From contig MGXW01000058.1 in assembly GCA_001801495.1 (NCBI GenBank), positions 1 to 23,035 on the forward strand: 23,035 nucleotides of DNA. The letters run 5' to 3'. Position 1 is the stretch's first letter. Each line of letters begins with the position of its first letter. The notes under the pieces are model-generated. The model ran no database searches, was not told the origin of the DNA, and was given only the letters and a program-made list of their open reading frames with translations. The translations under genes were made by a program, and so were the position numbers. The DNA is from Gammaproteobacteria bacterium RIFCSPHIGHO2_12_FULL_37_34. Its GTDB lineage: Bacteria; Pseudomonadota; Gammaproteobacteria; DSM-16500. Below are positions 7,289-14,799 of this stretch, in pieces.

Positions 7289-8490
7289 TGAGTGATAAAA
7301 AAATTGCATTAATTGCAACACTACCTAAATCTGGAACGTGGTACGCGCATATTTTTTTTTGGTGTTATGAACAATTATTGATGCGTGCGGGAGATTATTC
7401 ACCGGATCAATTTCAAGCAGATCTTATTCAAGCGCTAGATAATCATAAAATTACTGAAGTTTCTGCTCATCAAACTACGCTAAACATTGATCGATTATTT
7501 ATTTGTCATAGCTTATGTCCTGGATTTAATCAAGATGAATTGTATGATTTATGGGGATCACTAAATTATCCCGCTTCATCTTATAATGGTGGTGAGGAGC
7601 TCATACGTTATTATAATGAGTGGGATTTGCTTGATCCTCAACACAATCCAAATGTACGTATAGTGTATCTTTATCGTAATCCTTTAGACCATTTTGTTTC
7701 ATATTATAAACATATTCAATACCATATTGATGATCACCAGCGATATAAATTACAACCTGATGGCACCAGTGTATTAATAAAAGATTTACATGATTTTGTG
7801 TTTGAGTCGGATAAATTAAGCGCATTTATTAAGCATTATTATTCTTTTAAGAATATGCAAATCCGCTACCCTCAGCAAATAATGTTAATGTCATATGAAA
7901 ATTTAACAACTGATCCGTACCAAGGATTTTATAATATGCTTTCGTTTTTGGGTGCAACACCTGATACCCAAATGAAATTACGTTTGTTTAAAGAGGTTTT
8001 AGCGTTTTCTGCAAAAGATTCATTGGGCGCGATCGAGTCAACGTTGAATAAATCGTTAGTGGGGGATCAAGTTGGTAATGAAAAACATATCCGAGGTGGA
8101 GAAGTAGGAAAATGGCAACGCTATTTTACTCCTGCTGAAGTCGTAAAAATTGAATCAATTTTAAATAGATTTAATATTAGTTTGCAAGAATTTCAACTGA
8201 CAAATGATAAAAATTTCACTCTATCTTGGTTGGCAGATATTGAAGATAATCAGAAGCAAGACTATCAAGCAGAATTTTTTGAAAATCAACTTTTATTATC
8301 CAAATCTAAACTCACTTTAGCAAAAAAAACGATAAAAAATAAACAAATAGAAATTCAAGTTTTGCAAGATAAATTAGAAAAACAACAAGCATCGTTATCA
8401 TGGCGTATTACATTACCATTACGTGAAATTAAATTATGGCTTAAAAATATTAAGGCAAAATATGCTAGAAAAATTAGAGAATTTCAATAA
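7288..8490 (+). CDS. PAPS-dependent sulfotransferase with C-terminal coiled coil
   Basis: A 400-residue protein with the canonical sulfotransferase signatures: the 5'-phosphosulfate loop LPKSGTW (12-18), the 3'-phosphate site YRNPLDHFVSYYKH (R130, S138) and a later RGGEVGKWQRYF matching the RxGxxGxW element. It would transfer sulfate from PAPS to a hydroxyl or amino group, here probably on a glycan or lipid-linked sugar. The catalytic domain ends near residue 315; the rest is a charged helical segment likely to form a coiled coil (about 322-368) followed by SLSWRITLPLRE, a motif common at the ends of surface-polysaccharide enzymes. The start overlaps the preceding stop (TGATG), implying translational coupling. 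No signal peptide, so cytoplasmic. Confidence 0.92.
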   Translation: MSDKKIALIATLPKSGTWYAHIFFWCYEQLLMRAGDYSPDQFQADLIQALDNHKITEVSAHQTTLNIDRLFICHSLCPGFNQDELYDLWGSLNYPASSYNGGEELIRYYNEWDLLDPQHNPNVRIVYLYRNPLDHFVSYYKHIQYHIDDHQRYKLQPDGTSVLIKDLHDFVFESDKLSAFIKHYYSFKNMQIRYPQQIMLMSYENLTTDPYQGFYNMLSFLGATPDTQMKLRLFKEVLAFSAKDSLGAIESTLNKSLVGDQVGNEKHIRGGEVGKWQRYFTPAEVVKIESILNRFNISLQEFQLTNDKNFTLSWLADIEDNQKQDYQAEFFENQLLLSKSKLTLAKKTIKNKQIEIQVLQDKLEKQQASLSWRITLPLREIKLWLKNIKAKYARKIREFQ

Positions 8491-9754
8491 GATAATAGCT
8501 ATTCAAAATTGTGGCTCCAGTGGAACTCTATTTATTCAAAGCTTATTAGATAATCATCCGCAAATTTTATCCCTACCTGCTTTGCACGGACAACAATTAC
8601 TCATTTTTTGGGAAAAACATGGTGAATTAGATAAGATAAATTTATTGCAAGCCTTTTTGGAGAATCATCAATACTGGTTTGATCCAGAAAGTCGATATGA
8701 TGAATATGGATTGCTGCAAATGGGATTGTGCATGAATGAAAAGGTGTTTGTGGATCGCGATCAATTTACTAAGTATTTATTAGGATTGTGGAGTGAGTTT
8801 TCAATTCTCACAAGAAAAGATTTTATTGTTTCAATTTATTTGGCTTACAATCAAACATTGGGACGCCTGATTGATTCTTCTTCATGGATTCTTTATCCTA
8901 TTCATAGCTTGCCTAAAAAATATGCTTTGCAGTTAGTAAAGGATTTTTCTAAAGTTTATTTTTTGCATATGATTCGAGAGCCCATACAAAATATGGGTTC
9001 AACCGCGAAACATATTAATCGTTATTCTCATTGGGAAAATTTATACTTATTGTCGTGTGTGATTTCACAAATGTTGCATGATATTGCAATCCACGCTGGA
9101 AATGATCAAGTATTTGGCATGCATCCTTATGTTGAAGATACAGCTGATGGCAGTGTTCAATGTCGTGCTATACGTTTAGAAGATATTCATCGTGACTCTA
9201 AAAAATTCATGTTAGCAATTTGTCAGTGGCTAAATATCACATGGGCAGCTTCTCTTTTGGAAAGCAGTTTTGATGGAAAGCTCTGGCATAATCGTCGGGA
9301 GAGTATTAGACAGGTGGGTGTCGGTGTTGGTACGATCAAGCAAAACCATAATGAAATACTTAATTATTTTGATAAATTCAGACTTAAATTTATTTCTAAT
9401 TTTTTTGATTCGGCTTTTCAATATCAACAAAAAATTTCATTTTTTAAAAAAATCTATTTATTTTTTATTTTTCCTTTATTATTTGTTCCTTTTAGAATGG
9501 AATTGTTAATGAATAGATATCAAAAACAAATTGATAAACTCAATAAACAGCATCATCCTGGTTTTAGAAAGGAGTGGGGATGGTTTGGGAAGAAAATAGC
9601 TTTTTTTTTACCACCATCCAAATCGATTAATGTGATAACCATCATTTTTTATAATATTCAAGAATATATAAATTGTCGACAATTGCTTTTTCTCGCCTGG
9701 AAAAAATCCTTGTTTAATAAACATTTTGAATTTGTTAAGTTATTGATATGTTAA
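8462..9754 (+). CDS. Divergent sulfotransferase-like protein (possible 3'-phosphonucleotide-dependent transferase)
   Basis: A 430-residue protein built on the sulfotransferase fold. The phosphate loop is IQNCGSSGTLFIQSLL (15-30; core GSSGT at 18-22) instead of PKSGTW, and the 3'-phosphate site appears as IREPIQNMGSTAKHINRY (R172, S180). It therefore probably binds a 3'-phosphonucleotide donor, but the acceptor and even the transferred group are open: sulfate from PAPS, or, given its place between the PAPS and phosphoramidate genes, a phosphoramidate from 3'-phospho-CDP-amidate. The C-terminus (about 315-430) is hydrophobic and basic, perhaps membrane-associating. I chose the ATG at 8462, which has TAAGG at 8451-8455 six bases upstream, over an ATG at 8423 deep inside the preceding gene; it overlaps that gene by 29 bases. 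Confidence 0.75.
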   Translation: MLEKLENFNKIIAIQNCGSSGTLFIQSLLDNHPQILSLPALHGQQLLIFWEKHGELDKINLLQAFLENHQYWFDPESRYDEYGLLQMGLCMNEKVFVDRDQFTKYLLGLWSEFSILTRKDFIVSIYLAYNQTLGRLIDSSSWILYPIHSLPKKYALQLVKDFSKVYFLHMIREPIQNMGSTAKHINRYSHWENLYLLSCVISQMLHDIAIHAGNDQVFGMHPYVEDTADGSVQCRAIRLEDIHRDSKKFMLAICQWLNITWAASLLESSFDGKLWHNRRESIRQVGVGVGTIKQNHNEILNYFDKFRLKFISNFFDSAFQYQQKISFFKKIYLFFIFPLLFVPFRMELLMNRYQKQIDKLNKQHHPGFRKEWGWFGKKIAFFLPPSKSINVITIIFYNIQEYINCRQLLFLAWKKSLFNKHFEFVKLLIC

Positions 9755-10533
9755 AAATGGAAACGCAAGTATTGCTTTGTGCTATTAAACAAGCTGGAGA
9801 TGAAATTAAAAGATTACAAAGCAATGAGTTTACCATTTCATATAAACATGGCGAACATTTGTTAACCAGTGCGGATTTACTCGCAAATCAAATTCTTAAA
9901 GATGAACTCTTAAGTTGCTTTGGTAACGATGGTTGGTTGTCAGAAGAATCTGATGATGATTTGAAAAGATTAGAATTTAAACGTGTGTGGGTAGTTGATC
10001 CTATCGATGGTACCAAGGAATTTGTTCAAGGGTTGCCTGAATATGCTGTATCAGTAGCTTTGATCGAGGATGGCGTACCAATTATGGCATCTGTATATAA
10101 TCCAGCTAAAGATCAGCTTTTTCATGCAATAAAAGACCAAGGCGCTTGGTTGAATGATAGGCCTATTTATTGCGATCGCGATTTTGAGAAAAGATTAACT
10201 GTTTTAGCGAGTCGTACTGAAATAGCTAAAGGCGCATGGAAATATTTTGCTAAAATAAATGAAGTTAAGCCGATGGGATCAATTGCTTATAAGCTAGCAT
10301 TAGTGGCATCCGGTTATGCACACGCAACATTTAGTTTGGACCCAAAAAGCGAATGGGATATAGCAGCAGGTATTTTATTGGTTCAAGAGGCTGGAGGTAG
10401 GGTGACTGATACGCATCAAAATGTTATTAAATTTAATCAGCGGAATACGCGTGTAAATAGCATTGTTGCGAGTACCCAAGAAACTTTTTCAATTATTCAT
10501 AAACAAATTAAAGGTAACTTTCTACATGGTTGA
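9748..10533 (+). CDS. cysQ: 3'(2'),5'-bisphosphate nucleotidase CysQ
   Basis: A 261-residue member of the Li+-sensitive, Mg2+-dependent inositol monophosphatase superfamily. The metal-binding residues are visible in SEES (E66/E67), DPIDGTKEF (D84-F92) and WDIAAG (W203-G208). CysQ removes the 3'-phosphate of PAP (or PAPS), preventing the by-product of sulfotransferases from accumulating. Its place right after two sulfotransferase-like genes fits this. The neighbouring phosphoramidate pathway would release 3'-phospho-CMP-type products, so it may serve both donors; that is inference. The ATG at 9748 overlaps the previous stop by seven bases; an ATG at 9757 is also possible. It overlaps the next gene by eight bases. 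Confidence 0.93.
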   Translation: MLKMETQVLLCAIKQAGDEIKRLQSNEFTISYKHGEHLLTSADLLANQILKDELLSCFGNDGWLSEESDDDLKRLEFKRVWVVDPIDGTKEFVQGLPEYAVSVALIEDGVPIMASVYNPAKDQLFHAIKDQGAWLNDRPIYCDRDFEKRLTVLASRTEIAKGAWKYFAKINEVKPMGSIAYKLALVASGYAHATFSLDPKSEWDIAAGILLVQEAGGRVTDTHQNVIKFNQRNTRVNSIVASTQETFSIIHKQIKGNFLHG

Positions 10534-11086
10534 GCAATCCGGAACCGTTTTTTGGCTTACTGGCCTATCAGGTTCAGGTAAATCAACTATTGGGCATTTA
10601 CTGACAAATAAGCTGCGCTTATTAGGTCATACAGTGGTATTGCTAGATGGTGATGCTTTGCGAGAAGTAAGTGGTCAGATCTTTGGCCACGAGCGCGACC
10701 AACGTATTGAAGCTAGTCTTTTATATTCACGATTCTGTAAATTACTTGCCGATCAAAATATTCATGTAGTATGTGCTACAATTTCTTTGTTTCATGAAAC
10801 TCAGGAATGGAATAGAGGACATATGAATCATTACATCGAAGTTTTTATAGATGTACCGCTTGTTGAGCTTACCCAGCGTGATTCTAAGAATATATATTCT
10901 CAAGCTAACGCAGGTCATTTAAAAAACGTTGTAGGTATTGATATTTCTCCTGATTACCCTAAAAAACCTGATTTGATCATACAAAATTATGGGAATATAA
11001 AACCTGAAGATGCAGTTGCATTAATTATTAATTATTTTAAAAAGGATGAGGTTCATGGCGACTCCAGAACAAATATATGCGGGTGA
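10526..11086 (+). CDS. CysC-like kinase, probable CDP-phosphoramidate 3'-kinase (Cj1415 type)
   Basis: A 186-residue P-loop kinase related to APS kinase: Walker A GLSGSGKST at 13-21, DGD at 41-43 and KNVVGID near 133-139. Where true APS kinases have the substrate motif SPYxxxR, this one has ISLFHETQEWNR, and KNIYSQANAGHL replaces KGLYxxAxxGEI. The operon already contains a standard APS kinase domain, so a second one is not needed. The neighbours match C. jejuni Cj1416-Cj1419, and Cj1415, once annotated as cysC, is a cytidine diphosphoramidate kinase that adds a 3'-phosphate to CDP-phosphoramidate. I infer that role. The ATG at 10526 overlaps the cysQ stop and has AAAGG at 10510-10514; a frame-open ATG at 10463 lies inside cysQ. 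A genuine but divergent APS kinase is the alternative. Confidence 0.8.
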   Translation: MVEQSGTVFWLTGLSGSGKSTIGHLLTNKLRLLGHTVVLLDGDALREVSGQIFGHERDQRIEASLLYSRFCKLLADQNIHVVCATISLFHETQEWNRGHMNHYIEVFIDVPLVELTQRDSKNIYSQANAGHLKNVVGIDISPDYPKKPDLIIQNYGNIKPEDAVALIINYFKKDEVHGDSRTNICG

Positions 11087-11840
11087 TTTTACTAAGCTTG
11101 CTACTTATTATTCAAAGTATCGCCCAGGTTACTCGGAAACAGTAGTTGATGGTATTCTTGAAATAATGAATCAACCAATTACAAACGTTGAATTTGTAGA
11201 TGTGGGAGCTGGAACAGGTATTTGGACAAGACAATTCGCAAAACGAGCTTGTAAAGTAGTTATTGCAATTGAACCAAATGATAGGATGCGGCAAGAAGGA
11301 ATGCAAACTGGTAAAGAATTAGGCATCACTTGGTTGGCCGGTTCTGCTGAGAAAACATTGTTAGAAAGTAATTCTGCTGACCTTGTTACCATGGCTTCAT
11401 CTTTTCATTGGGCTGATTTTGATTTGGCAACACGAGAGTTTTATCGTATTTTAAAGCCAAATGGGTATTTTGTTATTTTGTGGAATCCTCGGTATCTTGA
11501 AAATAATGTATTATTGCAGGAGATAGAAGATCATATTTATCAGCTCAAACCTGATATCAGGCGAATCTCATCGGGCAAATCTAAACATGTGGATCAGCTG
11601 GCAAATCAGCTGTTACAATGTTCTTTGTTTGAGAACGGTACTTATCTTGAAGGATTTCATACAATTAGTTTAAGTTCAGAAGAATATTTGGGTGCTTGGA
11701 AATCGGTAAATGATATTCGTGTGCAACTAGGTGAAATTAAATTTTGTGAATTTATTAAATTTGTAGAAGATAAAATAAAGCTTCACCAAACTATTAGTTG
11801 TACGTATCAAACCCGAGCATGGATTGTTAAAAGGAAGTAA
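11055..11840 (+). CDS. Class I SAM-dependent methyltransferase, probable phosphoramidate O-methyltransferase (Cj1419/Cj1420 type)
   Basis: A 261-residue Rossmann-fold methyltransferase of the Methyltransf_11 type. The SAM-binding motif I is VDVGAGTG at 48-55, the acidic motif II is IEPN, and the post-motif LKPNGYFVILWNPR is present. In C. jejuni two such enzymes lie immediately before the glutamine kinase gene and are linked to methylation of the phosphoramidate group; this gene is in the same relative position, so methylation of a phosphoramidate intermediate or product is the likely role, although specificity cannot be read from the sequence. I chose the ATG at 11055 because AAAGG at 11041-11045 is nine bases upstream; an ATG at 11046 would abut it. 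It overlaps the preceding kinase gene by 32 bases. Confidence 0.82.
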   Translation: MATPEQIYAGDFTKLATYYSKYRPGYSETVVDGILEIMNQPITNVEFVDVGAGTGIWTRQFAKRACKVVIAIEPNDRMRQEGMQTGKELGITWLAGSAEKTLLESNSADLVTMASSFHWADFDLATREFYRILKPNGYFVILWNPRYLENNVLLQEIEDHIYQLKPDIRRISSGKSKHVDQLANQLLQCSLFENGTYLEGFHTISLSSEEYLGAWKSVNDIRVQLGEIKFCEFIKFVEDKIKLHQTISCTYQTRAWIVKRK

Positions 11841-11848
11841 TATTTTTT

Positions 11849-14215
11849 ATGTTTGAGCGCGTAGCTAAAGAGCCCAGTAGTAATGTACCTATTTCTTTTT
11901 CTACAAAAGCTAATACCTTAGATGTATTACAAGGTAAAATAATTCATGCGAATATTTTACCATTATTTTTTTTTACAGCGGCAGAATGGCGGCATCATCA
12001 ACCAGCGGTAGTCGAAAAGATTCGCCATTTATCCTGGATTAATCAAGCTTTAATTCTTCGTAGCAGTGCGCAAGGCGAAGATAGCCAGCATACCTCATTA
12101 GCTGGTTGTTTTACTTCTGTTATGCGAGTGCGTGGTGAAGTAGAGCTCATTCGCGGCATTGAAACAGTGATAGCTTCTTATGGAAACTATTGTCCCGATC
12201 ATCAAGTTCTTATTCAACCGTTTTTAGAAAATATTAACGTATCTGGGGTGGCATTTGGCCGAGATCCTAATACGTGTGGCCCATACATTATTATTAATTA
12301 TGATGACTCATCAGGATTAGCGGAAAGTATTACTTCGGGGACACAAGCAGAAAACAAATGTTTTATTTGGCATAGGCATTCTGAACGTTTCCCAGGTGGA
12401 TTCATCCAAAAAGTTATTTTGTTATTACAGGAACTTGAAGAAATATTTTTGACCGATTTATTAGATATTGAATTTGCTGTAACAAATGATCAGCACGTTT
12501 ATCTTTTTCAGGTTAGGCCATTAATCTTAAAAGAATTTCTTAATTTTTCATCAGAAGAGCACGCGCTTATTATTAAGCGAATTGCTGATCGCATTACAGT
12601 CAGCAATAAACCCCATCTCTATCTTTATGGGGCGCGTACCGTATACGGTGTGATGCCAGATTGGAATCCCGCAGAAATTATTGGTATACGGCCACGACCA
12701 CTGGCATTATCACTTTATCGTAATCTTATTACCGATTCAATTTGGGCTTATCAACGTGATAATTATGGGTATAACAATTTACGTAGCTTCCCTTTACTGA
12801 TTGATTTTGAAGGATTGCCTTATGTTGATGTAAGAGTAAGCTTTAACTCGTTTCTTCCTAAAGGTCTATCACCTGATTTAGCTGAACGACTTGTCAATTA
12901 TTACATGAATCGTTTAATTGAATCGCCTTCTTTACATGATAAGGTTGAATTTGATATTGTATTTTCATGTTACACACTTGACTTGAAAGAAAGATTAAAA
13001 ATTCTAACCAATTATAATTTTGATGATAAAGATCAAGATATTTTGTTTTGTGAAATTACTCAATTAACAAATTGTATTATTCATAACAACAATGGATTAT
13101 GGAAAAATGATTTAGATAAAATTAATGAATTGGAACGTCGTCAACAGCAATTGTTCGCGAGTGATCTTGATCCCATCTCTAAAATGTATTGGATATTAGA
13201 AGATTGCAAACGCTATGGTACCTTACCATTCGCTGGGTTGGCTCGCGCAGGATTTATTGCTGTACAATTACTTAAATCTTTTGTCACTGTTGGTATTATT
13301 AACCAGCATGAATATTCTGATTTTTTCTCTTCTCTAGATTCTATTGGTTCACGTATTAACCGTGATTTCCATTTAAAATCTAAAGAAGAATTTTTGCAAC
13401 TTTATGGTCATTTAAGACCAGGCACTTATGATATTCTTTCTTTGCGTTATGACGAATCTCCGGATGTATATTTTGATTGGAATGCAATGAATACTTCTTC
13501 GATCTGCGAGAAATCATCTTCGTTTTTTCTCAGTATTAACCAATTAAGATCGATACAGCAACATATTGATTGTGATCATTTGCAAACTACTGTCTTAGAA
13601 TTATTAGAATTTATTAAAATTGCAATAGAATCTCGCGAATATTCAAAATTTATTTTTACTCGCAGTGTAAGCGAATTTTTAAAAATTCTCTCACAATTTT
13701 CTGAAAGATACGAACTAACGAGACAAGATTGTAGTTATTTAAATACGGAAGTCATTTATACTTTATATCGATCGACAGTGGATCCACAAAAAATTTTACA
13801 GCAAAACATTCAAATGGGCAAAGAACAATACCTGCTTAGCAAATCAATCGCGCTACCGCCTTTGTTGTGTGATGCAAGCGATGCATGGTTTTTCCATTAT
13901 CCTGAGATTTTGCCTAATTTTATTACTCAAAAATCTTGCTCCGGGCATGTGGTTTTTGCGGATGCGCCAAAAGATCGTTTAATTGATGGGATTTTATTTA
14001 TTCCTAGTGCCGATCCTGGGTTTGATTGGATTTTTTCACATCAGATTTCTGGTTTTGTGACTCAATTTGGTGGTGTGAATTCACATATGGCAATCCGTGC
14101 GGGAGAATTAGGAATACCAGCTGTTATTGGCGCAGGTGAAGCTTGTTATGCCAAATGGAGTAAAGCAAAACGTTTAAGGATTGACGCAGAAAACAAACAG
14201 GTTATTGTTTTATGA
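11849..14215 (+). CDS. ATP-dependent L-glutamine kinase (PEP synthase-like, Cj1418 type)
   Basis: A 788-residue protein with the architecture of PEP synthase/pyruvate phosphate dikinase. The N-terminal ATP-binding domain has the motif beginning RSSAQGEDS at 71-79 and ending SLAGCFTS (83-90), with DIEFAV...LFQVRPL at its end (about residue 225). The C-terminal swivelling phosphohistidine domain has GGVNSHMAIRAGELGIPAV, with the catalytic His near residue 746. There is no C-terminal PEP/pyruvate TIM barrel, so it cannot be a normal PEP synthase. The Cj1418 family has this layout and phosphorylates the amide nitrogen of L-glutamine, the first committed step of phosphoramidate synthesis. The adjacent Cj1417- and Cj1416-like genes make this assignment strong. 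It starts eight bases after the methyltransferase, with AAGGAAG before a T-rich spacer. Confidence 0.85.
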   Translation: MFERVAKEPSSNVPISFSTKANTLDVLQGKIIHANILPLFFFTAAEWRHHQPAVVEKIRHLSWINQALILRSSAQGEDSQHTSLAGCFTSVMRVRGEVELIRGIETVIASYGNYCPDHQVLIQPFLENINVSGVAFGRDPNTCGPYIIINYDDSSGLAESITSGTQAENKCFIWHRHSERFPGGFIQKVILLLQELEEIFLTDLLDIEFAVTNDQHVYLFQVRPLILKEFLNFSSEEHALIIKRIADRITVSNKPHLYLYGARTVYGVMPDWNPAEIIGIRPRPLALSLYRNLITDSIWAYQRDNYGYNNLRSFPLLIDFEGLPYVDVRVSFNSFLPKGLSPDLAERLVNYYMNRLIESPSLHDKVEFDIVFSCYTLDLKERLKILTNYNFDDKDQDILFCEITQLTNCIIHNNNGLWKNDLDKINELERRQQQLFASDLDPISKMYWILEDCKRYGTLPFAGLARAGFIAVQLLKSFVTVGIINQHEYSDFFSSLDSIGSRINRDFHLKSKEEFLQLYGHLRPGTYDILSLRYDESPDVYFDWNAMNTSSICEKSSSFFLSINQLRSIQQHIDCDHLQTTVLELLEFIKIAIESREYSKFIFTRSVSEFLKILSQFSERYELTRQDCSYLNTEVIYTLYRSTVDPQKILQQNIQMGKEQYLLSKSIALPPLLCDASDAWFFHYPEILPNFITQKSCSGHVVFADAPKDRLIDGILFIPSADPGFDWIFSHQISGFVTQFGGVNSHMAIRAGELGIPAVIGAGEACYAKWSKAKRLRIDAENKQVIVL

Positions 14216-14799
14216 AATTGATCGCTGTTAGTCAACGATCCGATTATGATGAGAACCACCATGAGAGCCGAGATGCATTAGACCAGCGCTGGTTGGATTT
14301 TTTTTTGCAATGTAATCTTATTCCACTTTTAATACCAAATAGCTTAATTCATGTCAAAAATCTTATTACGAAAGTACAGCTTGATGGTATTTTATTAACA
14401 GGGGGAAAAGATTCATTGGAGCGAAACAATACCGAGCATTTTTTGCTTGAACTTGCGCACCAAAAAAAATTACCGTTGTTTGGTGTCTGTCACGGTATGC
14501 AATTTATTCAAAAATTTTTTGGTCTTACATTGAATAAAATTTCAAATCATGTTTGTGAAAATCAGGAAATTATTGTGAATGGTAAATGCGAGATGGTTAA
14601 TAGTTATCATGATTTTGGTACAACAGAAACGAATCAAGAACTAACCGTATGGGCTAGAGCACATGATGGAATAGTTAAAGCCATTAAGCATGTTACTTTA
14701 CCTATTTTTGGAATTATGTGGCATCCAGAAAGATTGACTCCATTTGTGCAGCGTGACATCAAGTTAGTGCATCATATTTTCTTCGAGCATTGCCTATGA
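14212..14799 (+). CDS. Gamma-glutamyl-CDP-amidate hydrolase (class I amidotransferase, Cj1417 type)
   Basis: A 195-residue class I glutamine amidotransferase-like hydrolase. The catalytic triad is visible: nucleophile C93 in FGVCHGMQ, and H171 with E173 in MWHPER; GG at 64-65 lies in the oxyanion region. There is no synthetase partner domain, and it resembles the gamma-glutamyl hydrolase (PuuD-like) branch. In the MeOPN pathway Cj1417 cleaves gamma-glutamyl-CDP-amidate to glutamate and CDP-phosphoramidate, and the order kinase, hydrolase, cytidylyltransferase here equals the transcriptional order in C. jejuni. The ATG at 14212 overlaps the preceding TGA (ATGA), implying translational coupling. 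Confidence 0.85.
   Translation: MKLIAVSQRSDYDENHHESRDALDQRWLDFFLQCNLIPLLIPNSLIHVKNLITKVQLDGILLTGGKDSLERNNTEHFLLELAHQKKLPLFGVCHGMQFIQKFFGLTLNKISNHVCENQEIIVNGKCEMVNSYHDFGTTETNQELTVWARAHDGIVKAIKHVTLPIFGIMWHPERLTPFVQRDIKLVHHIFFEHCL

Noticed and set aside
9270..9509. Open frame inside the second sulfotransferase-like gene
   Set aside because: It is a frame shadow with low-complexity, AT-driven hydrophobic residues and no ribosome binding site; the main frame there is continuous.
10463..11086. Longer reading frame for the CysC-like kinase starting inside cysQ
   Set aside because: The first 21 codons overlap cysQ in another frame and resemble nothing in the family; the ATG at 10526 begins right before the conserved GTVFWLTGLSGSGKS strand and loop.
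11849..14215. Annotation as phosphoenolpyruvate synthase or pyruvate phosphate dikinase
   Set aside because: The ATP-binding and phosphohistidine domains are present, but the phosphohistidine domain ends the protein and there is no PEP/pyruvate barrel after it. The neighbours fit a glutamine kinase. A rifampicin phosphotransferase-like role was also considered; the flanking hydrolase and cytidylyltransferase make it less likely.
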